Part shown: one piece after another, positions 1 to 9,884 of the stretch | Layout: every line of letters starts with the position of its first letter | How positions within the stretch are numbered: the first letter of the stretch is position 1 | NCBI RefSeq assembly: GCF_002234675.1 | Contig: NC_019879.2 | Span: forward strand, 8,561,325 to 8,625,324 | Direction: 5' to 3' | From: Oryzias latipes | Lineage: Eukaryota; Chordata; Actinopteri; Beloniformes; Adrianichthyidae | DNA length: 64,000 bases | Program-made: the position numbers and the translations under genes | The notes under the pieces: generated by a model | What the model was told of the DNA's origin: nothing | The model's input: only the letters and a program-made list of their open reading frames with translations | Databases searched by the model: none

Positions 1-146
1 TCCCACTGCCCCCCTGAAAGGAAATGATGGTGAAGACTGTCACTGGAAAAAATGTCCCCAATGAAAGTGGGTTTTGTCCCAAATTCAGTGATTTTTCTGC
101 ATTTGGGTTCCGCAGTGGTGCACTCACAGTCCCTCTAAATTGTATC

Positions 147-705
147 TTGTACTATTGTAAAAGTCTTTCTAGTGATCTTTTCATGATTACAAAGTTTTTA
201 GCCAAAATATTTTTAAAAAAAATGTCGTTTTGTAGGACATAGTTTCTGCAGAGCATCAGTAGTTTACTAGAAATTTACCTCTGAGTTGTGGGCTTGACCC
301 TTGCCCTCATTTTTCATCATCCTTTTCTTTACACTCTTTCTCATTAGCCTATGGCCCCTCACACCCCAAACCTAACATTACCGGTGCAACATAAACGGTG
401 AGCAATATTGGAGCTATCCAGGCGTACAGTTTTGAGTCAGATGTAATTTCGGACAAGGACAACAAAGACGTACATGGATCTATTTGTCTGCAAGTGGATG
501 CATCAGAATGGAGCGTTGCAGGGAGACTGTGGCCTGCTGATTGTACTTTCTCACTGCTACAGGCTTTTTTCCAACGTCATTTTTTTTGTCTGCTCCTGAT
601 CCATGACAATTTGAATACTGAAATACCCAGAAATGCAATTTTAAGCATGTATGAGAAAAATGCCATAAGAACATGTTAAAAACTCAAAGAGCACATAGAT
701 TTGTC
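147..705 (+). mobile_element. Family A DNA element, copy 1 (left end eroded)
   Basis: This stretch aligns by eye with copies near 27.05-28.3, 29.6-30.15 and 38.6-40.7 kb and with a reversed copy near 13.5 kb. Shared landmarks are a left part ending in GACATAGTTTCTGCAGAG, a middle reading GAGCAATATTGGAGCTATCC, and a right part with GCCATAAGAACATGTTAAAA. The middle can be read as a short peptide beginning NIGAIQAYSFES and ending SICLQVDASEW, which recurs in other copies. The best-kept copy has inverted ends, so I class the family as a non-autonomous DNA element. It is not a host gene. Confidence 0.7.
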
Positions 706-2815
706 ATGGAACATTTTCATCTGGAATACTTGACCTGTCTGCTCCACTCAACTGAAAGTGATTTCATGAAAACATGGACCCCTATCTCCGCTTTACCAGT
801 CTCACTGGTTCCATACTAAACAGTGTAATTGTTGACTAACTTTATTTTTGTTATTATTATTGTTGTTTTTTTCTATTTTCATTTGTTTTTATTTATTTTT
901 TTAATAAGGAACTTTATTTTGGAATACACTTCTGCAAAAATGTACGTAATTGTGGACCAGTGTTGTGCTGAGCGATGTTTGAGTTTGTGAAAAACTATGC
1001 TTAAATGACAATAAAAATATATATTAAAAAAAAACACACAATTTTCCTCAGGGTGGGTCTTTGAAGAAGGGACAGTCAGCAATCTCTCTCTTATACAGTC
1101 AATGAGGGCAAACTCAGGAAGCCCACAGAGATGATTGAACTGAAGCAATCAATGTAAAAAATAATCTTCCAGAACATAAACTGTCATTGTGGTCTTCACA
1201 CAGGGTTTTCAAACAAAATGGTGTAATTTGAGGCTGCAGCCGCATCCAGGCACTGCTTTGTGAATCTCTGACTGTTTCAGTTCTGTCCAGTTGCATCACA
1301 TAAACTGGGGGGAGGGCTGGAGTTTTCTAGGCCAAGATGAGACCACAGGTCAGGAAACAAACATGAGCAGTTCTGGCAAGAATGAAAGTTGTAACTAATA
1401 CGTCTCAGAGCTGAGGCTGGTCCTGGAGGGCAGACACGCTGTCTTCGGTGTATCACTCATATTATTTGACATTCCAATAATACAGAAGTAACTATGTAAC
1501 TACAAACACAACAGTATTAGCAGCTACTTTCCAGCTTTTGTTATCATTGCTCCTGGAACATGCACCAAAAAAGGTTTTAATTGGGATTTATTTATAAAAT
1601 CATTTTTGCAAACACAGAAATATGCCTTTATTAATAATAAATTAAAATAAAAATAAAACAAAAAAACAATAGTAAAAAAAAGGGTATTCTGCAATCTGTC
1701 AGGTCAGAAAAAAGAATAGCAACATATTGGAATATGACACACCTTAGAGCAATACAGAAAACAGTTTAGAACATAATAAAACTTAAATTGTTTGTTAAAA
1801 TTGTTATTAAACCTGCATATACAGCATGGTTTAACTCAATCTGCTCTTATTACCAGGTATGGATGTTCTTATGTCTGTAACATTTGTAGCCTCATGTTAA
1901 GGAAAGCTGCTTTCACACCGTCACTGTCTTCTGCCTCTGATGAGCCACAGTCCACTCACTGTTCTGTGTGAAAGAAGGAGCCGTTCTGCAGCGCTGAGTG
2001 TACATCAACAGATCTCTGTTAAATCTCTGCAGACGGCCGCAGAGGCAGAACAGGTGCCGTTTGTACGGGTAAGATGGTGTGCCGCTACAGCCACACGGCG
2101 CTGCAATAACATATGATCAATGCCACAAGGCCCTGTGATAAAAAAGAAACAAATCTTCGTATTAACAGGAAACAGACAGTTTCTGACCACTTTTTTCTGT
2201 TATTTTTATCATGTGTGTGCAAAAGAAATTGCACAACATGAAAAACAGTTTGACCTGCAAAGGCTTCTGAATCTAGATTGCAGGTTTGTTTGGTTTCAAT
2301 TGGAGTTTTTGCAATTTATTTTTCAATACATTAAAAGCAGAATAAAATATTTAATGAAAAAGTGAGAATCATCCGGATTTCATTTAGAGACAAATAAATG
2401 GATAAATAAATAAAAGTAAATCAGATTGAATTAGAAGAAAGGAAGGATGTTTTTCTTCAAAACAGAAACTCTAATAATACTACAGACAGTGATACCCATA
2501 TTGGCTAATCAGCTCCCAGCTGCAAATCAATGGAATAGGCTGTTTTATGACGCCAGCTCTAGCAGCTCCGTCAGCACTTTTTAAAACAACCTACAGAGAG
2601 ATTTAAAAGCTGCTGCAGTGCACACTTCCTGTGACTGTCTATTGCAAGGTTTTCATTGGTTGGTTTTTATATTTTTCTATGACATTTCTTTTTGTGCAAC
2701 ATTTTATCTAAGGTGTGTTTATGTGTGTCTGCGTGTGCAATAACCCCCCACGCCCCCTCCAAACACAAGCTCCTCCCCCATTTCAGAGCCGATTGCATCA
2801 CTAAGCATCACACCC
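706..2815. other. AT-rich spacer, no gene seen
   Basis: About 2.1 kb of AT-rich sequence with homopolymer runs (for example around 845-905 and 1620-1680). Open frames here are short, lack start context and splice partners, and look like chance. I see no domain, RNA gene or named repeat. The block around 1920-2110 is more GC-rich but gives no recognisable product. Confidence 0.5.
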
Positions 2816-2819
2816 CCAA

Positions 2820-2916
2820 TGATGTAATTGATACATCAGATTAACTTTTGATGTCAAATGATGTCACATGACTTCAAATGAAAACATTTGATGTCAAATG
2901 ATGTCATATGATTTAA
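2820..2916. repeat. Short tandem-like block of TGATGTCA motifs
   Basis: The words ATGATGTCA, TTGATGTCAAATGATGTCA and close variants recur within about 95 bp, 180-280 bp upstream of the coiled-coil gene start. TGATGTCA is one base from the palindromic CRE core TGACGTCA, so ATF/CREB or AP-1 family binding is conceivable. It may equally be a simple degenerate repeat. Confidence 0.45.
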
Positions 2917-3098
2917 CATTATCTGTCATGAGTTAGTGTTAAAAGTTTACAAATAGGAGCAAAAACCTTGAGATTCTGATCAATTGTTGCACGCAAGTTT
3001 CGTATATCGCAAAGAACAAAGTACCAAGTTTAACAAGTGTCTTTGTTTACAAATAACCTTTGCTGTCAAACTGATTAGAATTTTCAATAAAAAGTATC

Positions 3099-5288
3099 AT
3101 GGAATCATCAAGACACCGTTCTGTCCGAAAATCCCTAAAGAATTTTCAACTCAGCAATTTGGATTCTGTTGTGGAGAACGAGTCCACTTTTGAATTTGGG
3201 TTTCATTCTACTTTCATGGACTGGGATGACATTGACGAAGACAATGATTACTCTCCCCCCCCTTCTGATGATGAAGAGGAATTTCCTGAGACTCCAGAAA
3301 CTCCTTACTATGATTATTCTCCCCTTTATAAAAATGAGGAGGAAGAATTTCCTGAACCAAAAAGACAGCAGGATTGGGAAAACCCCAAGCCAAAAACCTG
3401 CCCGCAAAACCAAACCTTAGGGTTGAAACCCTTAAGTATTGCTCCAATCGTCTCCTTTCGCCCAATTGCATTCTTTCCTGTGAAGCCGGTGTCTGTCCCT
3501 AAATCAACTCAGCCTGAGGGAATCAAACCTTTGGGAAAGGGAAAACAAACTACAACTGCTTTGGATGAGCCGACTTCAACATCTGAGTCGACCTCAGTGG
3601 AGAACGCAGAAGCACTTCAAGTAGAGAACACTGCTGTGAAAAGTGAAGTAGAGTGTCTGAAGGAGCTTCTCCAGCAGAAAGATCAGAAGCTGGCGGATGC
3701 TGAAAAGCTGAAAGCTGATCACTTTGAAGAGCAGATGAGCCACAAGACAGAACTTTTACCAAAAGCTGAAACCTCTTTGAGCCACATGACTGAAGCACAA
3801 AATAAGCTGGCTAAAGAAAGAGAAGAAAACACCTCCCTCAAGCAAGAAATGGCTGAACTAAGAAAAGCTCATGAGGAGGATAAGGCCGCCACTGAAAAGA
3901 AGTTTTTGGAATTGCTCTCTAAAAATGAGAAGAGCATGGAACAGTTAAGAGAAACTATCACAGAAAAAGAGACCATCATGAGCAAATTTGAAAAGGTCTC
4001 CAGGACAAGGATCGTAAAACTACTCGGTCAGATTGACGACCTAAAAATGGAGCAACAGAAGAAAGATTACATGCTGCGGGAAGCTGCTGGGAAAGCCGAA
4101 CACCTTGAAGAACAGATGAGCCAAGAAAGACAGCAATGGCAGGAAGACAAGTCCTCCGTCTTACAAGAAATTGCTCATCTAAAGACAGCTCTGAAGGACA
4201 AGGAGACTGAGGTGACCAAATCTAAAAGAGTCTCCAAGAAAAAGAATGTCCAACTACTCCGTCAGATGGACGACCTAAAAGCGCAGCATGAGCAGGAACA
4301 TTTGGACCTCACCAGCCAATTGGAAATGCAGAAAGAGTGTCTTCTAAACTACCATGAGCTGACATTAACAGAAGCATATAATCAGCTGGCTAAAGAAAGA
4401 GAAGAAAACCTCTCCCTCAAGCAAGAAATGGCTGAACTAAGAAAAGTTCATGAGGAGGAAAAGGCCGCAATAAAAAATTCTAATGCAGCCTCAAGTGGTG
4501 AGATCTTCAAGCTACAATGTCAGATTGAGGGACTAAAACGGGAGCACGAGAAGGAATTTACGGGTCTCATCAACAATTTTGAAAAGGAGAGAAAGGATCT
4601 TGAAGAACACTATAATAGGAAGTTAAATTCCCAAATGGATCAGATGGAAGGCGAAATAAAAAGATGTCAGGAGGAAAAAGACTCCCTGCTGGAAGAAATT
4701 GGTGAATTACAAAGAAATTGTGAGAAGCATAAGGCAGCATGTCACCGAACTGAAAATAAGGAGATGGAAAAATTACAAAGAACCATCAGAGAAAAAGATG
4801 CCATCATAAGCCAGTCTGAAGTCATTTGGAGCAAAAAGCTGGAGCAAAGAGACCAACAGCTTGAGACAATAACACAGGCCGCTCTCAAGAATAAAATGGA
4901 CCTCAGCAGGGAAATACACCTGTTGCAAGAAAGGATTGAACAAGAGAGGATCAAAACAAATGTAGCCAAACTCAGCTTTGACCTGAAGGTAAAGGAGTCC
5001 ACCAAATTAAGAGCTGCTTTGGTCCAGAAAGAACTGGAAGGCCAGAAGCAGCTGGAACAAGAAAGACAACAGCTGGAAGAAGAAAAGTCCACCCTTTCAC
5101 AACAAATCGCTCACCTGAAGAAAGTTGTCAAGAAGAAAAAGACCATCATCAGAAAAACTCAAGAGGATTTCCAGGTCCAAATTCATCAACTACAGCAGCA
5201 GGTGGATGAGCTGAAAGAGAAGACCACAAAGAAAAGTGTTGGTCGGAGGTTCCTGAACCTGTTTAGAAGGTCTAGAAAAAAGGACTGA
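3099..5288 (+). CDS. Intronless long coiled-coil protein, function unknown
   Basis: A single open frame of 729 codons with no in-frame intron. Residues about 41-85 are acidic with aromatic and proline repeats (EEFPETPETPYYDYSP). Residues about 95-150 are proline-rich. From about 170 to 705 the protein is heptad-rich coiled coil dominated by E, K, Q and L. The tail (about 708-729) is strongly basic (GRRFLNLFRRSRKKD) and could bind membrane or nucleic acid. The coil has internal duplications: the stretch starting LAKEREENTSLKQEMAELRK returns 193 residues later nearly unchanged, at DNA positions about 3807 and 4386. Similarity to golgin- or myosin-like proteins would be due to coil composition only. 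No signal peptide or membrane segment is visible. The start was taken as the first ATG of the frame. The lack of stops over 2.2 kb and the ordered domain layout argue for a real protein. It could be an old retrocopy or a fish-specific family member. Confidence 0.75.
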   Translation: MESSRHRSVRKSLKNFQLSNLDSVVENESTFEFGFHSTFMDWDDIDEDNDYSPPPSDDEEEFPETPETPYYDYSPLYKNEEEEFPEPKRQQDWENPKPKTCPQNQTLGLKPLSIAPIVSFRPIAFFPVKPVSVPKSTQPEGIKPLGKGKQTTTALDEPTSTSESTSVENAEALQVENTAVKSEVECLKELLQQKDQKLADAEKLKADHFEEQMSHKTELLPKAETSLSHMTEAQNKLAKEREENTSLKQEMAELRKAHEEDKAATEKKFLELLSKNEKSMEQLRETITEKETIMSKFEKVSRTRIVKLLGQIDDLKMEQQKKDYMLREAAGKAEHLEEQMSQERQQWQEDKSSVLQEIAHLKTALKDKETEVTKSKRVSKKKNVQLLRQMDDLKAQHEQEHLDLTSQLEMQKECLLNYHELTLTEAYNQLAKEREENLSLKQEMAELRKVHEEEKAAIKNSNAASSGEIFKLQCQIEGLKREHEKEFTGLINNFEKERKDLEEHYNRKLNSQMDQMEGEIKRCQEEKDSLLEEIGELQRNCEKHKAACHRTENKEMEKLQRTIREKDAIISQSEVIWSKKLEQRDQQLETITQAALKNKMDLSREIHLLQERIEQERIKTNVAKLSFDLKVKESTKLRAALVQKELEGQKQLEQERQQLEEEKSTLSQQIAHLKKVVKKKKTIIRKTQEDFQVQIHQLQQQVDELKEKTTKKSVGRRFLNLFRRSRKKD

Positions 5289-5326
5289 GTGGACCTCGAC
5301 CACAGCCCCCCCCAACACAACGACCC

Positions 5327-5590
5327 TGGGGCGGTTGTGGTGTAGCGGTAGGGCGGTTGACCCCTGATCGTAAGATGCAGGTTCAATTCCTGCCCTGCAC
5401 GCCCTTGTGTCAAAGTGTCCTTGGGCAAGACACTGAACTCCACCTTGCCTCTGGTGGAAGGTTGGCGCTAGATGTCAGCAGCGAGCCGCCACCAGTGTGT
5501 GAATGTGTGTGTGAATGGGTCTGTGACTGTAAAGCGCTTTGGACCTTCAAAAAGGTAAAAAAAAGCGCTTTATAAGTATACGCCATTGAC
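5327..5590 (+). mobile_element. tRNA-derived SINE, copy 1
   Basis: The left end reads GTGTAGCGGTAGGGCGG, like a tRNA A box. A B box (GGTTCAATTCC) lies at 5380-5390, followed by the shared body GTCCTTGGGCAAGACACTGAA and the tail TTTATAAGTATACGCCATT. The same element occurs at 18.55-18.82 (-), 36.63-36.87 (+) and 39.72-40.00 kb (+). It begins about 40 bp after the coiled-coil stop codon, so it probably lies in that gene's 3' UTR. Confidence 0.85.
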
Positions 5591-5756
5591 CCCACACACA
5601 CCAAGCCCTCACACACACTAAGCCCCCCCACAGCCCTCACACACACTAAGCCCCCCCCCACAGCCCTCACACACACCAGGCCCCCCCACAGCCCTCACAC
5701 ACGCTAAGCCCCCCCACAGCCCTCACACACACTAAGCCCCCACCACCCACACACAT
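5591..5756. repeat. Minisatellite, about 30-bp unit, five copies
   Basis: Roughly five tandem units of the form CACACACTAAGCCCCCCCAC plus AGCCCT, differing in the length of the C run and a few substitutions. It abuts the SINE tail. Open frames crossing it are low-complexity artefacts. Confidence 0.85.
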
Positions 5757-6152
5757 TTAGGCTTTGACTCTTTTAACACCTTAGATGGAGTTATGACCGT
5801 CCAAGAACGGCCAAACTGTAGGAAAAGCTCCAGTGTTAAAGAGTTAAACATTTAATTATTGTTGTGTGGGTAAAAACTGCTGTGGCTTTTTGTATATTGT
5901 ATATTTTTGTATATTGTATATGTATATTTTAGTCTATTTTTTATTTTATTGTTTCAAAGGTAACTTTCCACGACACCCCTTTTACGCCTAGTTAGGTTTT
6001 CTTTAACTACTTTGGTTCTGTTTTACTTTTTATCTTAGTTTTTATTTTGTTTGGTGATAAAAAAAAATATTTTATTTTAGTGATAGCACAGTTATATTTT
6101 TGTCATAGGTTAGGCAAGTGTGTTCCCCCCCCCCGCCCTCCTTTTATCTAAA
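5757..6152. other. AT-rich spacer, no gene seen
   Basis: About 400 bp with TATTGTATATT repeats near 5890-5925 and poly-T/poly-A runs. There is a C run at 6125-6134. No feature recognised. Confidence 0.4.
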
Positions 6153-6695
6153 CAGGGTTTTCTCCAGGCGCTCTGGTTTCTCCCTCTGTCCAAAAAAAAT
6201 CCCCCCAAACTCTAGTCCCCTAATACTTAGAATAAAAATAAATAAAATGAAATAAAATAAAATAAATAGCAAACAAAAGCGTTTTTTAACTACAGGGTTT
6301 TCTCCAGGTGCTCTGGTTTCTCCCTCTGTCCAAAAAAAATCCCCCCAAACTCTAGTCCCCTAATACTTAGAATAAAAAATAAATAAAATGAAATAAAATA
6401 AAATAAATAGCAAACAAAAGCGTTTTTTAACTACAGGGTTTTCTCCAGGTGCTCTGGTTTCTCCCTCTGTCCAAAAAAAATCCCCCCAAACTCTAGTCCC
6501 CTAATACTTAGAATAAAAAATAAATAAAATAAAATAAATAGCAAATAAAAGCGTTTTTTAACTACAGGGTTTTCTCCAGGTGCTCTGGTTTCTCCCTTTG
6601 TCCAAAAAAAACCCCCTCAAACTCTAGTCCACTAATACTTAAAATAAAAAATAAATACAATAAAATAAAAAAATTAAGTGTTAAAGTTTTATGTA
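6153..6695. repeat. Minisatellite, 131-141-bp unit, four copies
   Basis: Four head-to-tail units start at about 6153, 6293, 6434 and 6565 with CAGGGTTTTCTCCAGG. Each contains CTCTGGTTTCTCCCTCTGTCC, then A and C runs, then an AATAAAATAAAATAAATAG stretch. The first half of the unit resembles a common fish dispersed repeat (compare GGGTTTTCTGTGGGGACTCC near 27.36 kb), so the array probably arose by amplification of a repeat fragment. Confidence 0.9.
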
Positions 6696-6739
6696 TCTTA
6701 AAAGTAAAATTAAAAAGCAAAAAAAAAAAAAAAAAATCC

Positions 6740-6895
6740 CCCTCCTTGAATTGCCACCTTATCGCGGTGGAGGGGTTTGCGTGCCCAAAAAAAATCCCCA
6801 TTTGATAGCCCCTGCCAGGGTCTATTGATGCAAGAGGATGGGCCAGACTAAGAGCAATTCACACAAAGAAAGAACAATGAAATGAGACATTATCA
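6740..6895 (+). repeat. Fragment of a dispersed fish repeat
   Basis: The words TTGAATTGCCACCTTATCGC and GGTGGAGGGGTTTGCGTG match a motif I know as recurrent in fish genomes, usually in non-LTR element remains. Only a short, diverged piece is present, interrupted by A runs. Class assignment is uncertain. Confidence 0.5.
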
Positions 6896-6944
6896 TGGTT
6901 GAAGTTTACTCTGTCTATAGAGTTACCAAAGCCTTACCCTAAAA

Positions 6945-7162
6945 CAGTGGTGGGCAGTTCTGGCCCCCAGGGGCCGGTGTCCTGCAGGTTTTAGAAATGT
7001 CCCTGTTTCAACTCACCTGATTTTAATAATAATCATCATCCACACATTAACTAGGTCTGCACAACTCTGTTAATGTCGTGTTTTTGTGGTTGTGTTAAAG
7101 CAAGGAAACACCAAAAACCTGCAGGGACACTGGCCCTGGAGGACTGGAATTGCCCACCTCTG
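6945..7162. mobile_element. hAT-like miniature inverted-repeat element with target duplication
   Basis: The left end CAGTGGTGGGCAGTTCTGGC and the right end GGAATTGCCCACCTCTG are imperfect inverted repeats. The internal arms CCTGCAGGTTTT and AAAACCTGCAGG mirror each other too. The flanks are CCCTAAAA (6937-6944) and CTCTAAAA (7163-7170), an 8-bp duplication with one mismatch, as hAT transposases make. There is no coding capacity. Confidence 0.85.
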
Positions 7163-7170
7163 CTCTAAAA

Positions 7171-8555
7171 CAAAGCCCCAATGTGCCTCAGTCGCCGCTG
7201 TCCTTCCAGGTGGAAACCTTCTGTCTGCAGGTAAAAATGGGCAAATCTGTCAAATCAGTCTCGGTCTGAAACTACAAACAGAATCCAAAGTAAAAATACT
7301 TCCAAAGCAAACGGTCAGGAATGAGATTTTTCACCTGTGTGGATGGTTGCTTCACTCTCAGATTTTCTAAAGAAATGAGTCAGAGTTAGAACAGTTTCAT
7401 CACTAAATGTGCAGCTGTGCGTTTCCTAAACACATACGTGCGGTGGCCCAGAAGGGTCACAACACTACACAAAATAACAGAATAAAAATCGACACAACAA
7501 TAAACAATTAACTCAAAATACAACACAATAACTCACAACACAACAACTCACAACACGAATCAATAACTCTCAACACGAAACAATAACTCACAACACAACA
7601 CAATCTCTTATATTAAGAAAAATCATTAAGCAACACTTCTTTATGCTTAGCACCACCATTCTGTTTTCATTCGTCTTTGCAGAGACTTGTGGAACAGACA
7701 TTAAAACCCATGAAAGTAACTCATTCATGGGAATATTTCTTACTGATGTGAACAAACATCCAATTTGACTAAATCTGAATCTGATTTGAGTTTGCAAATG
7801 TTTATGTTGAAAGGTTTCCCTCTGACTGCTTTCGCTCATCCATTGTGTTGTGTCACTACAGGAAAGTCTGCATTCCTTACAGTCAGTAACTAGGAGGTGC
7901 TGGTCTCTCGTTGTTATGCTGTCAGTGTCAGCATAACAGGGGCGTGGCAGGCTGTCACGCCCCGGCCTGCTATGCACCTTTCATACCTGCGATCATGTCG
8001 AACTCGACACACCCAGTAATAAAAATCTCAGTCACTTTCAATCTGACGTCTGTCATCTCAGAGCAACTGAGTGTCTTCTGTCGTTTGAACCTCCAAAACC
8101 TGTAGCAGTACTTATAACAGTATTATTGTTGTTCAGCAGAATTTACTTCAAACTATGTACGTTTCTGCGGAGTGGACAAATGGAAGCATCTTGTGCTTTT
8201 ATTGCCTTATGAAGTGCAAAGTCTGTTTAGTGTGATAATATTTTAAAAGGTCAGCAGCTATCTGCTGCTGCAGGGTCAAACTTTAAAAAGTTCCCACACC
8301 AACAAAAAGAAATTGCACCTTGACAGTAAAGCCTGTTAAACTGCATTTCAAAGCTAAAATTCCGACATTTTACACAAGCTACACTCTTTAGACACTCCAC
8401 CCAGTTGCCATTCATTTCCAGCCACCAAGCAGAAACTATTTATCTTAGGTGAGGATGGAGCAACAAGCATCTTGAGTGACGAGAACAAAAAAGACGTTTT
8501 TTTTCCAGAATTCTTTTTTTTTTTTTGCAGAAGCCACTCCCTTGGGTGGACTTGT
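7171..8555. other. Spacer with a CAACACAATAACTCA-type repeat (about 7440-7605)
   Basis: Most of this span shows no gene. From about 7440 to 7605 the sequence begins GGCCCAGAAGGGTCACAACAC and then repeats CACAACACAATAACTCA-like words. The same opening and repeat words occur at 45.04-45.18 kb, so it is a dispersed unit rather than local slippage. The part from about 8400 on leads into the scel promoter region. Confidence 0.6.
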
Positions 8556-8658
8556 GAGGTTAAAAGCAGCTGGGGTGTGACAGACAGGCAGGTATTCAGG
8601 CCTGAACGACACCGAGGTGATTACACGATCAGAGCCAGTCACTGAACCACCTGTGCAG
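8556..8658 (+). promoter_or_regulatory. scel: Candidate scel core promoter and first non-coding exon
   Basis: A TATA-like TTAAAAG lies at 8560-8566. The following sequence ends CACCTGTGCAG|GTATGT, a strong splice donor with the exon end at 8658. No ATG-led frame runs through, which fits a 5' UTR exon spliced to the acceptor at 9871. A second candidate with similar wording ends at 9630. The transcription start was not determined. Confidence 0.4.
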
Positions 8659-9559
8659 GTATGTAGCAAAGCTCTTGATAATTCTTGACTATCGATCATT
8701 TGCTTTTATTTTATTTCATTTTTTATGAGCTTGCAGTGTTATAAACAGTAATGAACCCCTTCAGGCCTGTAGTCACAAATGTGCGACAAGTCACTTTCGG
8801 CTCCAAAATGACGTAAATGCAGCATCTACTTCACGGCAAATACTTAAGTGAATTTTTTCTCATAGCTGGAAATAAATTCAGGCGTAAGTACAAGTGTGAC
8901 TATATTTGCTTTGTTTTTAATGGACGCATTTTTAAACCATTAAAATCAAGTCAATATCACAGTGGAAGAGCTTTTATTTTTGTAAAACAAAGTGTCATCA
9001 CATATCATTTACTGAATACATTTGATTTTTAAATGAAACTATATTTGTTTTCTTTTAGTGTAGCTTTTATTTTGTTGGTATTTTTTAATCTAAAATGGGT
9101 TATTCTCTCTGGATTGAGTTTTAAATTTGAATTTTTTATCCTTGTGATGTCTACATTGATGTGTTTTCATAAAGTAGTTGATACGAACAAACATTTGAGA
9201 GGCGAGCAACATGAATGAATGTTAGTCTGTACAGGTGTAGCACTTTAACATGTGAACTTTGGCTCAATAAAAGCTATTTATTTACAAACCAAATTGTTTC
9301 AAATTTGGCAACATGTGGTCACAAGTCACTTTTTAAAATATTTAGGTGCAGTTTAATTAACGTTAACATTTTGTAACCTGAAATTTTCCCTGATAGAATT
9401 AAAAAAAAAGGCAACAACTATTTATTCCAAATTTTTTTCTTTGAGTTCTCTTTTAGTGGTGGAATTTGAAAGGTAACACACAAGTCATCAATTACTAGTG
9501 TCTTGTTGCCATGTTACTGTACGCCCCTCTGTTATTCTGACTATGGTATGTTTGGAGAG

Positions 9560-9630
9560 GGTGTGTTGTCGGCGGCGGGTGTGTCTTCATAAGGGTACGA
9601 TCAAGACCAACCAGTTCACTGAATCATCAG
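9560..9630 (+). promoter_or_regulatory. scel: Candidate alternative scel first exon
   Basis: The segment ends AGTTCACTGAATCATCAG|GTTAGG, closely echoing the end of the upstream candidate (CAGTCACTGAACC...GTGCAG|GTATGT). A TATA-like CATAAGGG sits about 45 bp before the donor. It could be a second promoter, a duplicated first exon, or chance. Splicing would again be to the acceptor at 9871. Confidence 0.3.
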
Positions 9631-9884
9631 GTTAGGGGTTGTGCAGTTTCCTGTACTTACAGACCCAACAGGTTCATAATACCTGCAAGGTGAAACGTTG
9701 TCTAAACTGAGAAAGAACATGGCATAAATATGGCAATAAAATACATTCAAAAAAAACATTAGCTGTGCTGTGAAATTCTTTTTCAGCAGGAACAGCCTTG
9801 GAGTGTGGTGCCACCTAGTGGCTGATTTGTGCTTTCCTCTTGATTGAATCTGTTCTGTGTCCCCGTTTCAGAAGAAGTTCCAAC

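Noticed and set aside
1-146. Short open frame at the left edge
   Set aside because: 72 codons running into repeat DNA, with no recognisable product.
5380-5390. tRNA gene at B-box hits (also 36683, 39769, 18752)
   Set aside because: The B boxes belong to SINEs. No cloverleaf with a proper acceptor stem was found.
7440-7605. CRISPR-like array
   Set aside because: The short repeats are irregular, have no unique spacers of fixed length, and the organism is a vertebrate.
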